Below are positions 47,450-58,701 of a DNA stretch of 64,000 nt, in pieces. Positions within the stretch are counted from its first letter, which is position 1. Every line of letters starts with the position of its first letter. A program made the position numbers and the translations under genes. Source of the DNA: Sphingomonas mucosissima (lineage in GTDB: Bacteria > Pseudomonadota > Alphaproteobacteria > Sphingomonadales > Sphingomonadaceae); contig NZ_NBBJ01000005.1 of assembly GCF_002197665.1 (NCBI RefSeq), positions 124,001 through 188,000 of the forward strand, given 5' to 3'. A model generated the notes under the pieces. It had not been told where the DNA came from, made no database searches, and saw nothing but the letters and a program-made list of their open reading frames with translations.

Positions 47450-48721
47450 TTACAGGTCGATCAGGATGCGGGTCGGATCCTCGATCGCATTCTTCAGCGC
47501 GACGAGGAAGGTCACTGCCTCGCGGCCGTCGATCAGGCGGTGATCGTAGCTAAGCGCGAGGTACATCATCGGACGCACCACGACCTGGCCGTTGACGACC
47601 ACCGGACGGTCCTCGATGCGGTGCAAGCCGAGCACGGCCGACTGCGGCGGGTTGATGATCGGGGTCGACATCAGCGAGCCGAACACACCACCGTTCGAGA
47701 TGGTGAAGGTGCCGCCCTTCATTTCGTCCATCTTCAGCGTGCCTTCCTTGGCGCGCTTGCCGAAATCCCCGATCGTTTTCTCGATCCCGGCCACAGAGAG
47801 GTCCTGCGCGTCGCGGATCACCGGCACGACGAGGCCACCCGGGGACGACACGGCGACCGAGATGTCGGCGTAATCGTGATAGACGATCTCGTCGCCCTCG
47901 ATCGAGGCATTGATGGAGGGGATGTCCTTCAGCGCCATGGTCGCGGCCTTCACGAAGAAGCCCATGAAGCCGAGGCGGACGCCGTGCTTCTTCTCGAACA
48001 GGTCCTTGTACTTGGCGCGCGCCTCGATCACCGCGGTCATGTCGACGTCGTTGAACGTCGTCAGCATCGCGGCGGTGTTCTGCGCGTCCTTCAGGCGCTT
48101 CGCGATCGTCTGGCGCAGGCGCGTCATGCGCACGCGCTCTTCCTTGCGGCCGGTCGAGGTGGCTACCGACGGGGTCGGCGTAGCGGCAGGCGCTGCAGGA
48201 GCCGCGACCGGGCGCGAGGAAGCGGCTGCGGCCACGTCTTCCTTGGTGATCCGGCCGTCACGGCCCGTGCCCTTGATGATCGCAGGATCAACGCCGTGCT
48301 CCAGCACGGCGCGGCGCACCGATGGGCTCAGCGCGGCAGGCGCGTTGCTGTCGATCGGCGTTGCGCCGTGATTGCCGTAGCCGCCCGCCACCGGTGCCGT
48401 CTGGTCACCGGCAGGAGCTGCATCGCCCTTCGGGCTCTGCGTCACGGCGGGCTGCGGCGCCGGGGTGGCAGCCGGAGCGCCGTCGCCGGCTTCCACGGTG
48501 GCGAGCATCGCGCCGACCTCGACGGTGTCTCCAACCTTGACGGCATGCTCGCCCATGATGCCCGCCACCGGGCTGGGCACCTCAACCGAGACCTTGTCGG
48601 TTTCGAGGCTGGCGATCGGCTCGTCGGCGGCGACCTTGTCGCCCGGCTGCTTCAGCCACTCGCCGAGCGTCGCTTCGGTGATCGATTCGCCCAGTGTGGG
48701 GACCAGAACTTCGGTTGCCAT
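47450..48721 (-). CDS. sucB: 2-oxoglutarate dehydrogenase E2 (dihydrolipoamide succinyltransferase)
   Basis: 423 residues from ATG 48721 ([13 protein letters not shown]). Lipoyl domain with the lipoate Lys in LETDKV, E3-binding domain [15 protein letters not shown], and a C-terminal acyltransferase domain with the catalytic [11 protein letters not shown]. It follows sucA on the same strand with a REP-like palindrome pair between them. Confidence 0.95.
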   Translation of the reverse strand: MATEVLVPTLGESITEATLGEWLKQPGDKVAADEPIASLETDKVSVEVPSPVAGIMGEHAVKVGDTVEVGAMLATVEAGDGAPAATPAPQPAVTQSPKGDAAPAGDQTAPVAGGYGNHGATPIDSNAPAALSPSVRRAVLEHGVDPAIIKGTGRDGRITKEDVAAAASSRPVAAPAAPAATPTPSVATSTGRKEERVRMTRLRQTIAKRLKDAQNTAAMLTTFNDVDMTAVIEARAKYKDLFEKKHGVRLGFMGFFVKAATMALKDIPSINASIEGDEIVYHDYADISVAVSSPGGLVVPVIRDAQDLSVAGIEKTIGDFGKRAKEGTLKMDEMKGGTFTISNGGVFGSLMSTPIINPPQSAVLGLHRIEDRPVVVNGQVVVRPMMYLALSYDHRLIDGREAVTFLVALKNAIEDPTRILIDL

Positions 48722-48735
48722 CTTTTCGCTTCCCT

Positions 48736-48840
48736 TGTTCCCCGGCGGTGTCCGGGGCCCAGTTGCGAGGCGCCCGAAGGAGAGCACCGCGCGTGGTTAC
48801 ATCTGCTCCGTAACTGGGCCCCGGCCTTCGCCGGGGAACA
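48736..48840. repeat. inverted pair of REP-like palindromes (REPIN-type)
   Basis: Two palindromes, CCCCGGCGGTGTCCGGGG and CCCCGGCCTTCGCCGGGG, face each other. TGTTCCCCGG (48736-48745) matches CCGGGGAACA (48831-48840), and CCGGGGCCCAGTT (48752-48764) matches AACTGGGCCCCGG (48812-48824), all perfectly inverted. It lies in the sucA-sucB gap, and the second copy is at 55749-55814. Confidence 0.8.
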
Positions 48841-48855
48841 GTCACGGGTGAACAA

Positions 48856-51831
48856 TCAACTCGCCGCCTTGCCAGCCTTTTTCGTCGTTTCCGACGATCG
48901 CGCCCGGCGAATTTCCTCGCGAACGCTATGACCAAGCGCGTCCGCGATCAACGCACCTTGCTCGGCCTGGTGACGCTTCATCAGCCCGGTGGCGGGCGAT
49001 GCCGCCGCGGCACGGCCGGCGTAACGGGCACGCTTGATTGCGCAGCCCGCCTCGCCGAGTGCTTCCTCGATGAACGGCTCCACGAAGAACCAATAGCCGT
49101 TGTTGCGCGGTTCTTCCTGCGCCCAGACCACGTCCTTGAGGTTCGGCATGCGCGCGATGCGCTTGGCGAGAGCCTCCGTCGGGAAGGGGTAAAGCTGCTC
49201 GACCCGAACGATCTGCGTGCCGCTGTCGCCCGCAGCGTCGCGCGCCTCGATCAGGTCGTAGGCAACCTTGCCGGTGCACAGGACCAACCGCGTCGTCGCC
49301 TCGTCCGCCGGCGCCGACGGATCGGAGAGGATGCGGCGGAAGTGCGAGTCGCCCAGGAAGTCAGCCGTGCTCGACACCGCCAGCTTGTGACGCAGCAGCG
49401 ACTTTGGCGTCATGATGATCAGCGGCTTGCGGAAGCTGCGGTGCATCTGCCGGCGCAGCAGGTGGAAGTAGTTCGCCGGCGTAGTGCAATTCGCGACCTG
49501 GATATTGTCCTGCGCACACAATTGCAGGAACCGCTCCGGCCGTGCCGAGCTATGCTCCGGACCCTGGCCTTCGTAACCATGGGGCAGCAGCATAACAAGG
49601 CCGTTGGCGCGCAGCCATTTGGCTTCGCCCGATGCGATGAACTGATCGATCATGATTTGCGCGCCGTTGACGAAGTCGCCGAACTGCGCCTCCCACAGCA
49701 CCAGCGTCTTCGGATCGGCGAGCGCATAGCCATATTCGAAGCCGAGCACGCCATATTCGGAGAGCGGGCTGTCGAGCACCTCGAAATGGCCGTGCTCGAT
49801 GTTCCACAGCGGCACGTAGCGCTTTTCGGTGTTTTGATCGACCCACACGGCGTGGCGCTGCGAGAAGGTGCCGCGTCCCGAGTCCTGGCCGGACAGGCGC
49901 ACACCATAGCCTTCTGAAAGCAGGCTGCCGAACGCGAGCGCTTCGCCGGTTGCCCAGTCGAAATTCTCGCCGGTCGCAAACATGTTGCGCTTGGCATCAA
50001 GCACGCGGGTCAGCGTCTTGTGGATCGCCAGGTCTTCCGGAACGCTCGTCAGCGTCCGGCCGATCGCGTCGAACAGCTTCTGCTCGATGCCGGTTTCAAC
50101 ACCGCGGCGCGCGGTTTCGGCATCAGCCGGCGCGTGCAGGCCAGACCAGCGCCCGGCGAACCAATCGGCCTTGTTGGGCTTGTAGCTGGCGCCAGCCTCG
50201 AACTCGCCTTCGAGCAGGGTCGTGAACTGCTGGACGTTGTCATCGACCCAGGCCTGATCGACCACCTTCTGCTCGATCAGGCGCTTGCCGTAGATCTCGC
50301 TCACCGGCGGGTGGTTGCGGATCGCCTTGTACATCAGCGGCTGGGTGAAGCCTGGCTCGTCGCCCTCGTTGTGGCCGAAGCGGCGGTAGCACCACATGTC
50401 GATGACGACATCGCGATGGAACTTCTGCCGGAATTCGATCGCCATCTTGGTGGCAAAGGTGACCGCTTCGGGATCATCGCCGTTGACGTGGAAGACCGGC
50501 GCCTGAACGCCCTTGGCGACGTCCGAAGGATACGGCGAGGAGCGCGCGAACTGCGGGCTCGTCGTGAAGCCGATCTGGTTGTTGATGACGAAGTGGACGC
50601 AGCCGCCCGTGTTATAGCCACGAATACCCGAGAAGCCGAGGCACTCCCAGACGATACCTTGGCCGGCAAAGGCGGCGTCGCCGTGGATCAACACCGGCAG
50701 CGACTTGCTGTGGTCATCCAGGTCGCCCGCAATCGTCTGGATCGCGCGCACCTTGCCGAGCACCACCGGATCCGCCGCCTCAAGGTGCGACGGATTGGCG
50801 ACGAGCGACATGTGGACCTTTACGCCATCAAACTCGCGGTCCGTCGAGGTGCCGAGGTGGTACTTCACGTCGCCCGACCCGCCGATGTCGTCCGGATTGG
50901 CGGAGCCGCCGGCGAATTCGTGGAAGATCACGCGCAGTGGCTTGCCCATGACGTTGGCGAGCACGTTCAGGCGGCCGCGATGGGCCATGCCGAACACGAT
51001 CTCGTTCACGCCGGCAGCGCCGCCGTATTTGATTACGCTTTCCAGCGCCGGGATCATCGATTCGCCGCCGTCGAGGCCGAAGCGCTTCGTGCCGACATAC
51101 TTGCGGCCGAGGAACTTCTCCCACTGCTCGGCCTCGATCACCTTGTTCAGGATCGCCTTCTTGCCCTGCGGCGTGAATTCAATCGCCTTGTCCTTGCCCT
51201 CCATGCGCTCCTGGAGGAAGCGGCGCTCCTCGACATCGGCGATGTGCATGTATTCGAGGCCGACATTGCCGCAGTAATTGGCGCGCAGGATGTCGACGAC
51301 TTCGCGAATCGTCGCCCATTGCAGGCCAAGCGTGCCGCCCATGTAGACCGGGCGATCGATGTCAGCGTCCGTGAAGCCGTGATATTCAGTGCGCAGGTCA
51401 GCAGGCAGCTCACGCGTAGCGTTCAGGCCAAGCGGGTCGAGATTGGCCGCGAGGTGGCCGCGCACGCGGTACGTGCGCACCAGCAGCTGCGCGCGGATCG
51501 CATCACCCGCCGCGCGGACGATTTCGTCCTGCGAGATCGCGGGGGCAGGGGCAGCAGCCGGGGCGGGGGCGGGCTTCCCCTTGGACGGCTTGGGCGCCGG
51601 CTCCATCTGGGTGGGATCGAGCGCAGCGGTCAGATCATCGGTGCTCGTCAGCGGCCAGCGGTCATTGCGCCAGCTTGGCCCCGACGTGGCTGCCTCCAGC
51701 CCTTCGAAGAAGCCTCGCCAACCCGGCTCGACACTGTCGGGCGAGGTCTTGAAGCGCGCATACAGCGCATCAATGAACGCTGGCGATACGCCGCCCGCGA
51801 TGTCCGAGAAATCCTGACCTTCGTAGCCCAT
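48856..51831 (-). CDS. sucA: 2-oxoglutarate dehydrogenase E1
   Basis: 991 residues. Thiamine diphosphate-dependent decarboxylase of the TCA cycle. The thiamine-binding region includes LIHGDAAFAGQG and NNQIGFTTSP; C-terminal LLPHGYEGQGPEHSSARPERFLQ is typical. It begins MGYEGQDFSDIAGGVS. Upstream lie sucD and mdh, with a 205-base gap to sucD. Together with SucB it makes succinyl-CoA. Confidence 0.97.
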   Translation of the reverse strand: MGYEGQDFSDIAGGVSPAFIDALYARFKTSPDSVEPGWRGFFEGLEAATSGPSWRNDRWPLTSTDDLTAALDPTQMEPAPKPSKGKPAPAPAAAPAPAISQDEIVRAAGDAIRAQLLVRTYRVRGHLAANLDPLGLNATRELPADLRTEYHGFTDADIDRPVYMGGTLGLQWATIREVVDILRANYCGNVGLEYMHIADVEERRFLQERMEGKDKAIEFTPQGKKAILNKVIEAEQWEKFLGRKYVGTKRFGLDGGESMIPALESVIKYGGAAGVNEIVFGMAHRGRLNVLANVMGKPLRVIFHEFAGGSANPDDIGGSGDVKYHLGTSTDREFDGVKVHMSLVANPSHLEAADPVVLGKVRAIQTIAGDLDDHSKSLPVLIHGDAAFAGQGIVWECLGFSGIRGYNTGGCVHFVINNQIGFTTSPQFARSSPYPSDVAKGVQAPVFHVNGDDPEAVTFATKMAIEFRQKFHRDVVIDMWCYRRFGHNEGDEPGFTQPLMYKAIRNHPPVSEIYGKRLIEQKVVDQAWVDDNVQQFTTLLEGEFEAGASYKPNKADWFAGRWSGLHAPADAETARRGVETGIEQKLFDAIGRTLTSVPEDLAIHKTLTRVLDAKRNMFATGENFDWATGEALAFGSLLSEGYGVRLSGQDSGRGTFSQRHAVWVDQNTEKRYVPLWNIEHGHFEVLDSPLSEYGVLGFEYGYALADPKTLVLWEAQFGDFVNGAQIMIDQFIASGEAKWLRANGLVMLLPHGYEGQGPEHSSARPERFLQLCAQDNIQVANCTTPANYFHLLRRQMHRSFRKPLIIMTPKSLLRHKLAVSSTADFLGDSHFRRILSDPSAPADEATTRLVLCTGKVAYDLIEARDAAGDSGTQIVRVEQLYPFPTEALAKRIARMPNLKDVVWAQEEPRNNGYWFFVEPFIEEALGEAGCAIKRARYAGRAAAASPATGLMKRHQAEQGALIADALGHSVREEIRRARSSETTKKAGKAAS

Positions 51832-51910
51832 TGCCTACTCCACTCCCTCGCTCCCGAACGCAGGAGAGAGGGTTGCGCAGACCAGAGCCGATGGGCCCCG
51901 GTCGTAGCTG

Positions 51911-51968
51911 GGAGAGAGGTGAGTGGTCTCGCAGAAGCCTGCTGCTGCGGCTCGCTCGACCTCTCTCC
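51911..51968. repeat. 10-bp inverted repeat in the sucA-sucD gap
   Basis: GGAGAGAGGT (51911-51920) pairs with ACCTCTCTCC (51959-51968) across 38 bases. Similar CAGGAGAGAGG strings recur nearby. It may be a hairpin in the suc leader or a degenerate intergenic repeat. Confidence 0.45.
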
Positions 51969-52036
51969 AAGTTCGTCCAGGCAACGAGTTGCCCGGAGTT
52001 CGTATCCTCCCACCGATCAGGAGAGAGGATGTTGTT

Positions 52037-52921
52037 TTACTTCCCCAGGACCGACAGCAGCGTGGAGCCGAGCTCGCTCGGGCTCGCGGCCACCTTGATG
52101 CCGGCGGCTTCCATCGCCGCGATCTTGTCCTCGGCGCCGCCCTGGCCGCCCGAGACAATCGCGCCGGCGTGACCCATGCGGCGGCCCGGAGGTGCCGTAC
52201 GGCCCGCGATGAAGCCGGCCATCGGCTTCTTGCGGCCACGCTTCGCTTCGTCGCGAAGGAACTGGGCGGCTTCTTCCTCGGCGCTGCCGCCGATTTCGCC
52301 GATCATGATGATGGATTCAGTCGCATCATCGGCCAGGAACAGCTCGAGCACGTCGATGAAGTTCGTGCCGTTCACCGGATCGCCGCCGATGCCGACCGCC
52401 GTGGTCTGGCCAAGGCCGGCGTTCGAGGTCTGGAACACCGCCTCATAGGTCAGCGTGCCGGAGCGCGAGACAACGCCAACCGAGCCCTTCTTGAAGATGT
52501 TGCCCGGCATGATGCCGATCTTGCACTCGCCCGGCGTCAGCACGCCCGGGCAGTTCGGGCCAATAAGGCGCGACTTGGAGCCGGAGAGCGAACGCTTCAC
52601 GCGGACCATGTCGAGCACCGGAATGCCCTCGGTGATGCAGACGATCAGCGGCACTTCGGCGTCGATCGCCTCGAGGATCGAGTCCGCGGCGAAGGGCGGC
52701 GGCACGTAGATCACGCTGGCGGTTGCGCCGGTCTTCTCGACGGCTTCGCTCACCGTATCAAACAGCGGGAGGCCGAGGTGCGTACCACCACCCTTGCCCG
52801 GGGTGACGCCCGCTACCATCTGCGTGCCGTAATCAAGCGCGGCCTGCGTGTGGAAGCTGCCAGTGTTGCCGGTCATCCCCTGCGTGATGACCTTGGTATT
52901 CTTGTCGACGAGAATGCTCAT
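52037..52921 (-). CDS. sucD: succinyl-CoA synthetase alpha subunit
   Basis: 294 residues from ATG 52921 ([15 protein letters not shown]). Nucleotide/CoA motif [11 protein letters not shown], the phosphohistidine region [11 protein letters not shown]. It pairs with a beta subunit SucC that is not present here; the neighbours are mdh and sucA with no sucC between them (52922-52991 is only 70 bases). Confidence 0.96.
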   Translation of the reverse strand: MSILVDKNTKVITQGMTGNTGSFHTQAALDYGTQMVAGVTPGKGGGTHLGLPLFDTVSEAVEKTGATASVIYVPPPFAADSILEAIDAEVPLIVCITEGIPVLDMVRVKRSLSGSKSRLIGPNCPGVLTPGECKIGIMPGNIFKKGSVGVVSRSGTLTYEAVFQTSNAGLGQTTAVGIGGDPVNGTNFIDVLELFLADDATESIIMIGEIGGSAEEEAAQFLRDEAKRGRKKPMAGFIAGRTAPPGRRMGHAGAIVSGGQGGAEDKIAAMEAAGIKVAASPSELGSTLLSVLGK

Positions 52922-52991
52922 TGGCTCTCCAATCAATCAACCCGGCGCGGGTGCGGCTGCATGCCGCCAGCACCGAGTATCTAATCCGGCG

Positions 52992-54083
<1,092 letters not shown>

Positions 54084-55178
54084 TCAGCCGGTGCCGTGGC
54101 CTTGCTTAAGATAATCTTCTGAGCGCATTTCTTCCAGGCGGCTGACGGTGCGTTGGAATTCGAACCGCCCGTCACCCGTGGGATAAAGGGCGTCCGGCTC
54201 GGCATCGGCGGCAGCGAGCAGCTTTACCTTGTGCTCGTACAATGCATCGATCAGGCTGACGAACCGCGCGGCCTCGTTGCGGTTCTCGGGTCCGAGAACG
54301 GGAATGCCCACGAGGATTACGGTGTGAAAATGGCGGGCGATCGCGAGATAATCGGCACTGCCGCGCGCCTCTCCACACAGCTTCTTGAAGCTGAAAACGG
54401 CGACGCCTTTTAGCGACTTTGGGACGCGTAGGGTGCGTCCTTGTACCGTCAGCTCCTCGCTGGGGACGTGCTCTCGGTCTTCCGGCGAATAATCGGTGAG
54501 GCGGAAGAATGCGGCGGAAAGCTGGACGGTAGCGTCAGGGCCGTTGGGAACGAGCCAGGTGTTCTGCTGTCCAAGCCGATCGCGGCGATAATCAACCGGC
54601 CCGTTAAGGGCGAGGACGTCGAGCCGCTCCTGGATGAGCGCGATGAACGGTAGGAAGTGCTCGCGATTGAGGCCGTTCTTGTAAAGATCAGCCGGTACGC
54701 GGTTGCTGGTCGTCACAACGGTCACGCCCGCTTCGATCATCGCGGTGAACAGGCGCGACAGGATCATCGCATCAGGCGAGTTGTTGACGATCATCTCGTC
54801 GAACGCGAGCAGCCGTGCTTGGTCGGCAAGCGCAGCGGCAACCGGAGGGATCGGATCGCCCTGTTCCTTGCGCCGCTCCGCAGCGATGCGCTCGTGCACC
54901 TCCAGCATGAACTCGCCGAAGTGAACGCGGCGTTTCCGCTCAACCAAGACGTTCGCGTAGAACAGATCCATGAGCATGGATTTGCCGCGTCCCACGTCGC
55001 CCCACATGTAAACGCCGCGCGCCGGGACCACCTTTTTGCGGAAGAAGCCGGTCGTCCGTGGACTTTCCAGCTCCACGGCAAGCGCGTCTAGCCGTGCCGC
55101 GGCCGCGGCTTGCTCGGGATCAGGACGCAGCTCGCCCGCGACGATGAGCGTTTCATAGGCTTGTAGTACTGCGGGCAA
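54084..55178 (-). CDS. zapE: cell division ATPase ZapE/AFG1 family
   Basis: 364 residues. Walker A MWGDVGRGKSMLMDLFY, Walker B LLAFDEMIV. ZapE acts at the division septum under stress; the AFG1 family also assists mitochondrial protein quality control. It is upstream of mdh on the same strand with a 129-base gap. It begins MPAVLQAYETL. Confidence 0.9.
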   Translation of the reverse strand: MPAVLQAYETLIVAGELRPDPEQAAAAARLDALAVELESPRTTGFFRKKVVPARGVYMWGDVGRGKSMLMDLFYANVLVERKRRVHFGEFMLEVHERIAAERRKEQGDPIPPVAAALADQARLLAFDEMIVNNSPDAMILSRLFTAMIEAGVTVVTTSNRVPADLYKNGLNREHFLPFIALIQERLDVLALNGPVDYRRDRLGQQNTWLVPNGPDATVQLSAAFFRLTDYSPEDREHVPSEELTVQGRTLRVPKSLKGVAVFSFKKLCGEARGSADYLAIARHFHTVILVGIPVLGPENRNEAARFVSLIDALYEHKVKLLAAADAEPDALYPTGDGRFEFQRTVSRLEEMRSEDYLKQGHGTG

Positions 55179-55287
55179 TGATCATTCCTTCGCATGCCGG
55201 TTTGCAGGCATCCTTTGCGCGTGAACTCGACGCGGCTGCTCCTGCGGCACAGCGGACGCCGGCACAAGGCTAGCCTTACGGCTCCGA

Positions 55288-55740
55288 TCAGCGCTTCGTC
55301 GGCTTCCTGATCGTGCCGGAGAATTCCGCAACCGGGCCTTGATCCTGCACGACCAAGCCACGCATGAAGAGCAATCGCCCAGTTTCTCGAAGCAATTCAA
55401 CCCGCGCTTCCAGAAGCTCGCCGATCCTGCCAGCGCCCATGAAGTGGGTGTTCAAGTCGAGCGTCACGGCTGTGCCTGCCTCGATCAAGCCGAAGCTGCG
55501 CGCCGCGGCAAACAAGGCAACGTCGATGAAGCCAAGCATCGCGCCGCCATGGACGTTGTTGCCAAGGTTCGAGTGGCGCCGCTCTGGCAGGATCCGCACT
55601 CGGCAAATGCCGTCCTCCACGCGGACCATCATTTCGCCGAGAAAGGTGTTGTAACGGTCCGAATTGCGCAGGCCCCAGCGGTACCACCCGGGATGGTCGG
55701 GATGTTCCTCGTACAAAAACTCGGGCTTGGCTTCTTCCAT
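55288..55740 (-). CDS. PaaI-family thioesterase
   Basis: 150 residues. Hotdog-fold thioesterase; NNVHGGAMLGFIDVALFAAA is the catalytic segment of the PaaI/YbgC type. A short N-terminal extension (FLYEEHPDHPGW) precedes. Probably hydrolyses an aryl- or acyl-CoA. Its transcript may end near the REP-like pair at 55749. Confidence 0.85.
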   Translation of the reverse strand: MEEAKPEFLYEEHPDHPGWYRWGLRNSDRYNTFLGEMMVRVEDGICRVRILPERRHSNLGNNVHGGAMLGFIDVALFAAARSFGLIEAGTAVTLDLNTHFMGAGRIGELLEARVELLRETGRLLFMRGLVVQDQGPVAEFSGTIRKPTKR

Positions 55741-55748
55741 AACAAATC

Positions 55749-55814
55749 ACCCCGGCGAAGGCCGGGGTCCAGCTGGGACCGGCCCTTTACTGGACCCCGG
55801 CGTTCGCCGGGGTG
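55749..55814. repeat. inverted pair of REP-like palindromes (second copy)
   Basis: CACCCCGGCGA (55749-55759) pairs with TCGCCGGGGTG (55804-55814), and CCGGGGTCCAG (55762-55772) pairs with CTGGACCCCGG (55790-55800), both perfectly. Same core as the element at 48736. It lies between the thioesterase start and the sdhB stop. Confidence 0.8.
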
Positions 55815-55842
55815 GTCGAAAATGCTGGCTACGCGGAGCGGG

Positions 55843-56625
55843 TCAGACGACGCGCTCGACTTCCATCTTCTTGATCTCGGCGATCGCCTTCGCCGGGTTC
55901 AAGCCCTTGGGGCAGGTGTTGGCGCAGTTCATGATCGTGTGGCAGCGGTACAGGCGGAACGGATCCTCCAGGCTGTCGAGCCGCTCACCCGTCATCTCGT
56001 CACGGCTGTCAGCGAGCCAGCGATATGCCTGGAGCAGGATCGCTGGACCCAGGAACTTGTCCGCATTCCACCAATAGCTCGGGCACGACGTGGAGCAGCA
56101 GGCGCACAGGATGCACTCGTACAGGCCGTCGAGCTTTGCGCGATCTTCCGGTGACTGAAGCCGCTCCTTGCCCGCGGGGGGCGGCGTCACCGTCTTCAGC
56201 CAAGGCTGGATTGACGCATATTGCGCATAGAAGTGCGTGAAGTCGGGCACCAGGTCCTTGATCACGTCCATCGCGGGCAGGGGGGTGATCTTCACCTCGC
56301 CCTTCACGTCCTCGATCGCAGTGGTGCAGGCGAGGCCGTTCTTGCCATCAATGTTCATCGAACAGGAGCCGCAAATGCCCTCACGGCACGAGCGGCGGAA
56401 CGTCAGCGACGAATCCTGCTCGCTCTTGATCTTGATCAGGGCGTCCAAAACCATCGGGCCGCACTCATCGAGGTTGACCTCGAACGTATCGTAGCGCGGG
56501 TTCTCGCCGCTGTCCGGATCGTAGCGGTAGACCTTGAACTTGCGCATCGTCCCGCCCGGTTCGGGCGACGGGATCTTGCGCCCTCCCTTGATCTTGCTGT
56601 TCGCCGGCAGGGTAAATTCGGCCAT
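55843..56625 (-). CDS. sdhB: succinate dehydrogenase iron-sulfur subunit
   Basis: 260 residues. [2Fe-2S] ligands in CREGICGSC and the later Cys of LACTT, [4Fe-4S] ligands in [16 protein letters not shown], and [3Fe-4S] ligands in [14 protein letters not shown]. It carries electrons from SdhA to quinone. It lies more than 5 kb from sdhA (61943), with creD and four other genes between, unlike the usual contiguous sdhCDAB. Confidence 0.97.
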   Translation of the reverse strand: MAEFTLPANSKIKGGRKIPSPEPGGTMRKFKVYRYDPDSGENPRYDTFEVNLDECGPMVLDALIKIKSEQDSSLTFRRSCREGICGSCSMNIDGKNGLACTTAIEDVKGEVKITPLPAMDVIKDLVPDFTHFYAQYASIQPWLKTVTPPPAGKERLQSPEDRAKLDGLYECILCACCSTSCPSYWWNADKFLGPAILLQAYRWLADSRDEMTGERLDSLEDPFRLYRCHTIMNCANTCPKGLNPAKAIAEIKKMEVERVV

Positions 56626-56639
56626 GTTCCGTTCCCGCT

Positions 56640-58022
56640 TCAGTCGGTTGGTGACTGGACGCGGAGTCCGCTCCAGTCGAGGTTGCGTGTCAGATACATA
56701 ACACCGGCCAGCGCCGCAAACAGAAGCAGCGATCCGATGAGCAGCGCATAGGCTTCCAGGCTCAGCAACACGTACAGCACGCCGTACAATGCCGCCAACA
56801 GGGCCGCGATATAGCCCCCTCGTCGCCAGGTGCGCAGCACAGCGGCGGAATAGGCCGATAACAGGCCGATTATCGCCGCTGCTGCCACGATATAGGCACC
56901 CGCGAAGCCAATTACCTCCGCAAACGCCAGCAGCATGACGAAAAATAATACCAGGCCCGCGCCGACGAGCAGATACTCCACGGTGGCCACGCGAACCCCG
57001 CCGATCACGTCGAACATCAGAAAGGCGATGAAAGTGAAGCCAATGAAGAGAAAGCCATATTTCACGGAGCGGTTGACTTGGCTGTACAGGTCGACGGGCG
57101 AGATCAGGTTCACCCTGGCCTCATAGTCTCCCGCCGGGAACGCGGTGGCAGAGCGGTCGCTTACCTGGGCAATTGAGCCAGGAACGAGATCTCCGGATGC
57201 GACGAGGCTGCGGCCCAAGGCCAGGTTCCCGACCCGCCATGTCGCGGAAAAGCCGGATCCGCTTACCTGCTGAGTGGTGGGCAGAAAACCGCCCTGGAAA
57301 CTCGGATGCGGCCATTTTGACGTGACGTGCCAACGGGTGTCGCCCGCTTGCGGTGCGAGCGCGAGCCAGCCGTTGCCCCGGAATGCGAATCGAAATCGCA
57401 CGCCGAGTGGAGCTGCGCGGATCGACGTGGCATCGAGCCAGGTGAAGAACCCGGAGTTATTGGTGGCGGGGGACCCTTTTCCGGGCTGCAGCACAAGGCG
57501 GCGGCCGTTGGCGGTCACCTCCGGCGGACGACCGAACAAACCGCGCGCGTCCATGAGGCCGAAGCGCAGTTCGGCGCGGTCATATGCCAGCTGATCGGCG
57601 GTGATGCCGAAGCGTTGAAGATCGTCCGGCAAGGCAAAGCGGGCGGTGCCGCTCGCCAGCGCTTCAAACAACACCGCTTCATAGATCGACCGTTGCCGGC
57701 GTTCAGGCGTAAGTTCGGTTCGCAAATCGGCGACTTGCGGGGCGAGGGTCAGCTCCCGCCAAACGAGGCTGGTGCGTACGACGGGGCGGCCGCCCTCGTT
57801 GACCGTCTCGGTTGCTTCGGCCTGGTACGGCAGCACCAGCACGGGCCCAGCGATCGTCTGTGGTCCACCCCAGCCCTCCGCGATCGAGGCGCGTGCCGTG
57901 TTTGACTGCTCCTGACGGTCGTAGACCAGGAGGTATACGGCGAAGAGCGGTATTGCGAGCAGCAGGGCGATGAGGATCGCCATGCCGAACTTTCTGCCGG
58001 GGGTTGGCCCTGTGAACGACAA
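56640..58022 (-). CDS. creD: CreD-family inner-membrane protein
   Basis: 460 residues. N-terminal anchor ([19 protein letters not shown]), a large periplasmic part beginning [18 protein letters not shown], and several C-terminal membrane helices ([17 protein letters not shown] onward). CreD proteins are linked to cell-envelope stress. It lies between sdhB and the ClpP-like gene. No creBC two-component genes are present. Confidence 0.85.
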   Translation of the reverse strand: MSFTGPTPGRKFGMAILIALLLAIPLFAVYLLVYDRQEQSNTARASIAEGWGGPQTIAGPVLVLPYQAEATETVNEGGRPVVRTSLVWRELTLAPQVADLRTELTPERRQRSIYEAVLFEALASGTARFALPDDLQRFGITADQLAYDRAELRFGLMDARGLFGRPPEVTANGRRLVLQPGKGSPATNNSGFFTWLDATSIRAAPLGVRFRFAFRGNGWLALAPQAGDTRWHVTSKWPHPSFQGGFLPTTQQVSGSGFSATWRVGNLALGRSLVASGDLVPGSIAQVSDRSATAFPAGDYEARVNLISPVDLYSQVNRSVKYGFLFIGFTFIAFLMFDVIGGVRVATVEYLLVGAGLVLFFVMLLAFAEVIGFAGAYIVAAAAIIGLLSAYSAAVLRTWRRGGYIAALLAALYGVLYVLLSLEAYALLIGSLLLFAALAGVMYLTRNLDWSGLRVQSPTD

Positions 58023-58068
58023 ATAGCACCTGTGCGCAGCAGACGGTTACGCTGTGGTGCCGCATCCG

Positions 58069-58638
58069 CTAGATGATGTCGAGCACCAGCCCGAGGCGTC
58101 GGGCGTCCTCAGCCTCGATATACCAGTTGGATGGCGCCTTTGCCTTCAGCTCGTCAAGGTTGACCTGCGTTCCTTCCACCAGCGCCGCGAAACCTTCATC
58201 CTGAATACGGATCGAGTCCTGGATCTCGTTCAGCTTGGCCAGCAGGATCGGTGCCAGAGTGTTGAGCGGACCGGACAGCTGCACCGTGGAGTTCATGATC
58301 CGTTCGTGGATCATCAGCCGGGTGCCGCGGGTGAGGAAGCGCTTGTCGGCCGGGAATGCGGACATGAAGGTCGCGCCCGCGGAGTAGACGGCGACCTTGC
58401 CGAGGAAGAGCGTCTCGCGGCCGGTGTATTCGCGCAGCAGGCGAATGGTGTCTCCCATCGCGCGCGCCATTTCCGGATCGCCGCCAAGGGTAGTGATAGA
58501 GACGACCAGCGGACCATCACCCGTTGCCGCGGCAAGCTGACTTTTGAAGTTGTTGTACATCATGTCGTCGACCGTCCCGTGCAGTTGGATCTGCGGGTTG
58601 GCGAGCAGGGGATAGTTGGTGGCGTTGCTGTTAGTCAT
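58069..58638 (-). CDS. ClpP-like serine protease with atypical active-site contexts
   Basis: 189 residues from ATG 58638. ClpP/crotonase-fold protease: VVSITTLGGDPEMARAMGDT matches the oxyanion-forming region, Ser86 in VYSAGATF is the nucleophile position, His111 in MIHERI the general base. The canonical MASMG and IHQP motifs of ClpP are not kept, so it is a ClpP-like paralogue rather than the main ClpP. No ClpX/A partner is beside it. Confidence 0.8.
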   Translation of the reverse strand: MTNSNATNYPLLANPQIQLHGTVDDMMYNNFKSQLAAATGDGPLVVSITTLGGDPEMARAMGDTIRLLREYTGRETLFLGKVAVYSAGATFMSAFPADKRFLTRGTRLMIHERIMNSTVQLSGPLNTLAPILLAKLNEIQDSIRIQDEGFAALVEGTQVNLDELKAKAPSNWYIEAEDARRLGLVLDII

Positions 58639-58701
58639 GGCCCGGCGAACCATGGACTAGGGCGAGGGGTTCCCAGCGGCGGTGAATATATGTGCGCGGG
58701 A

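Noticed and set aside
47540..52098. Long plus-strand frames opposite sucB and sucA
   Set aside because: Typical GC-rich shadow frames; composition is non-natural and the minus-strand genes are certain.
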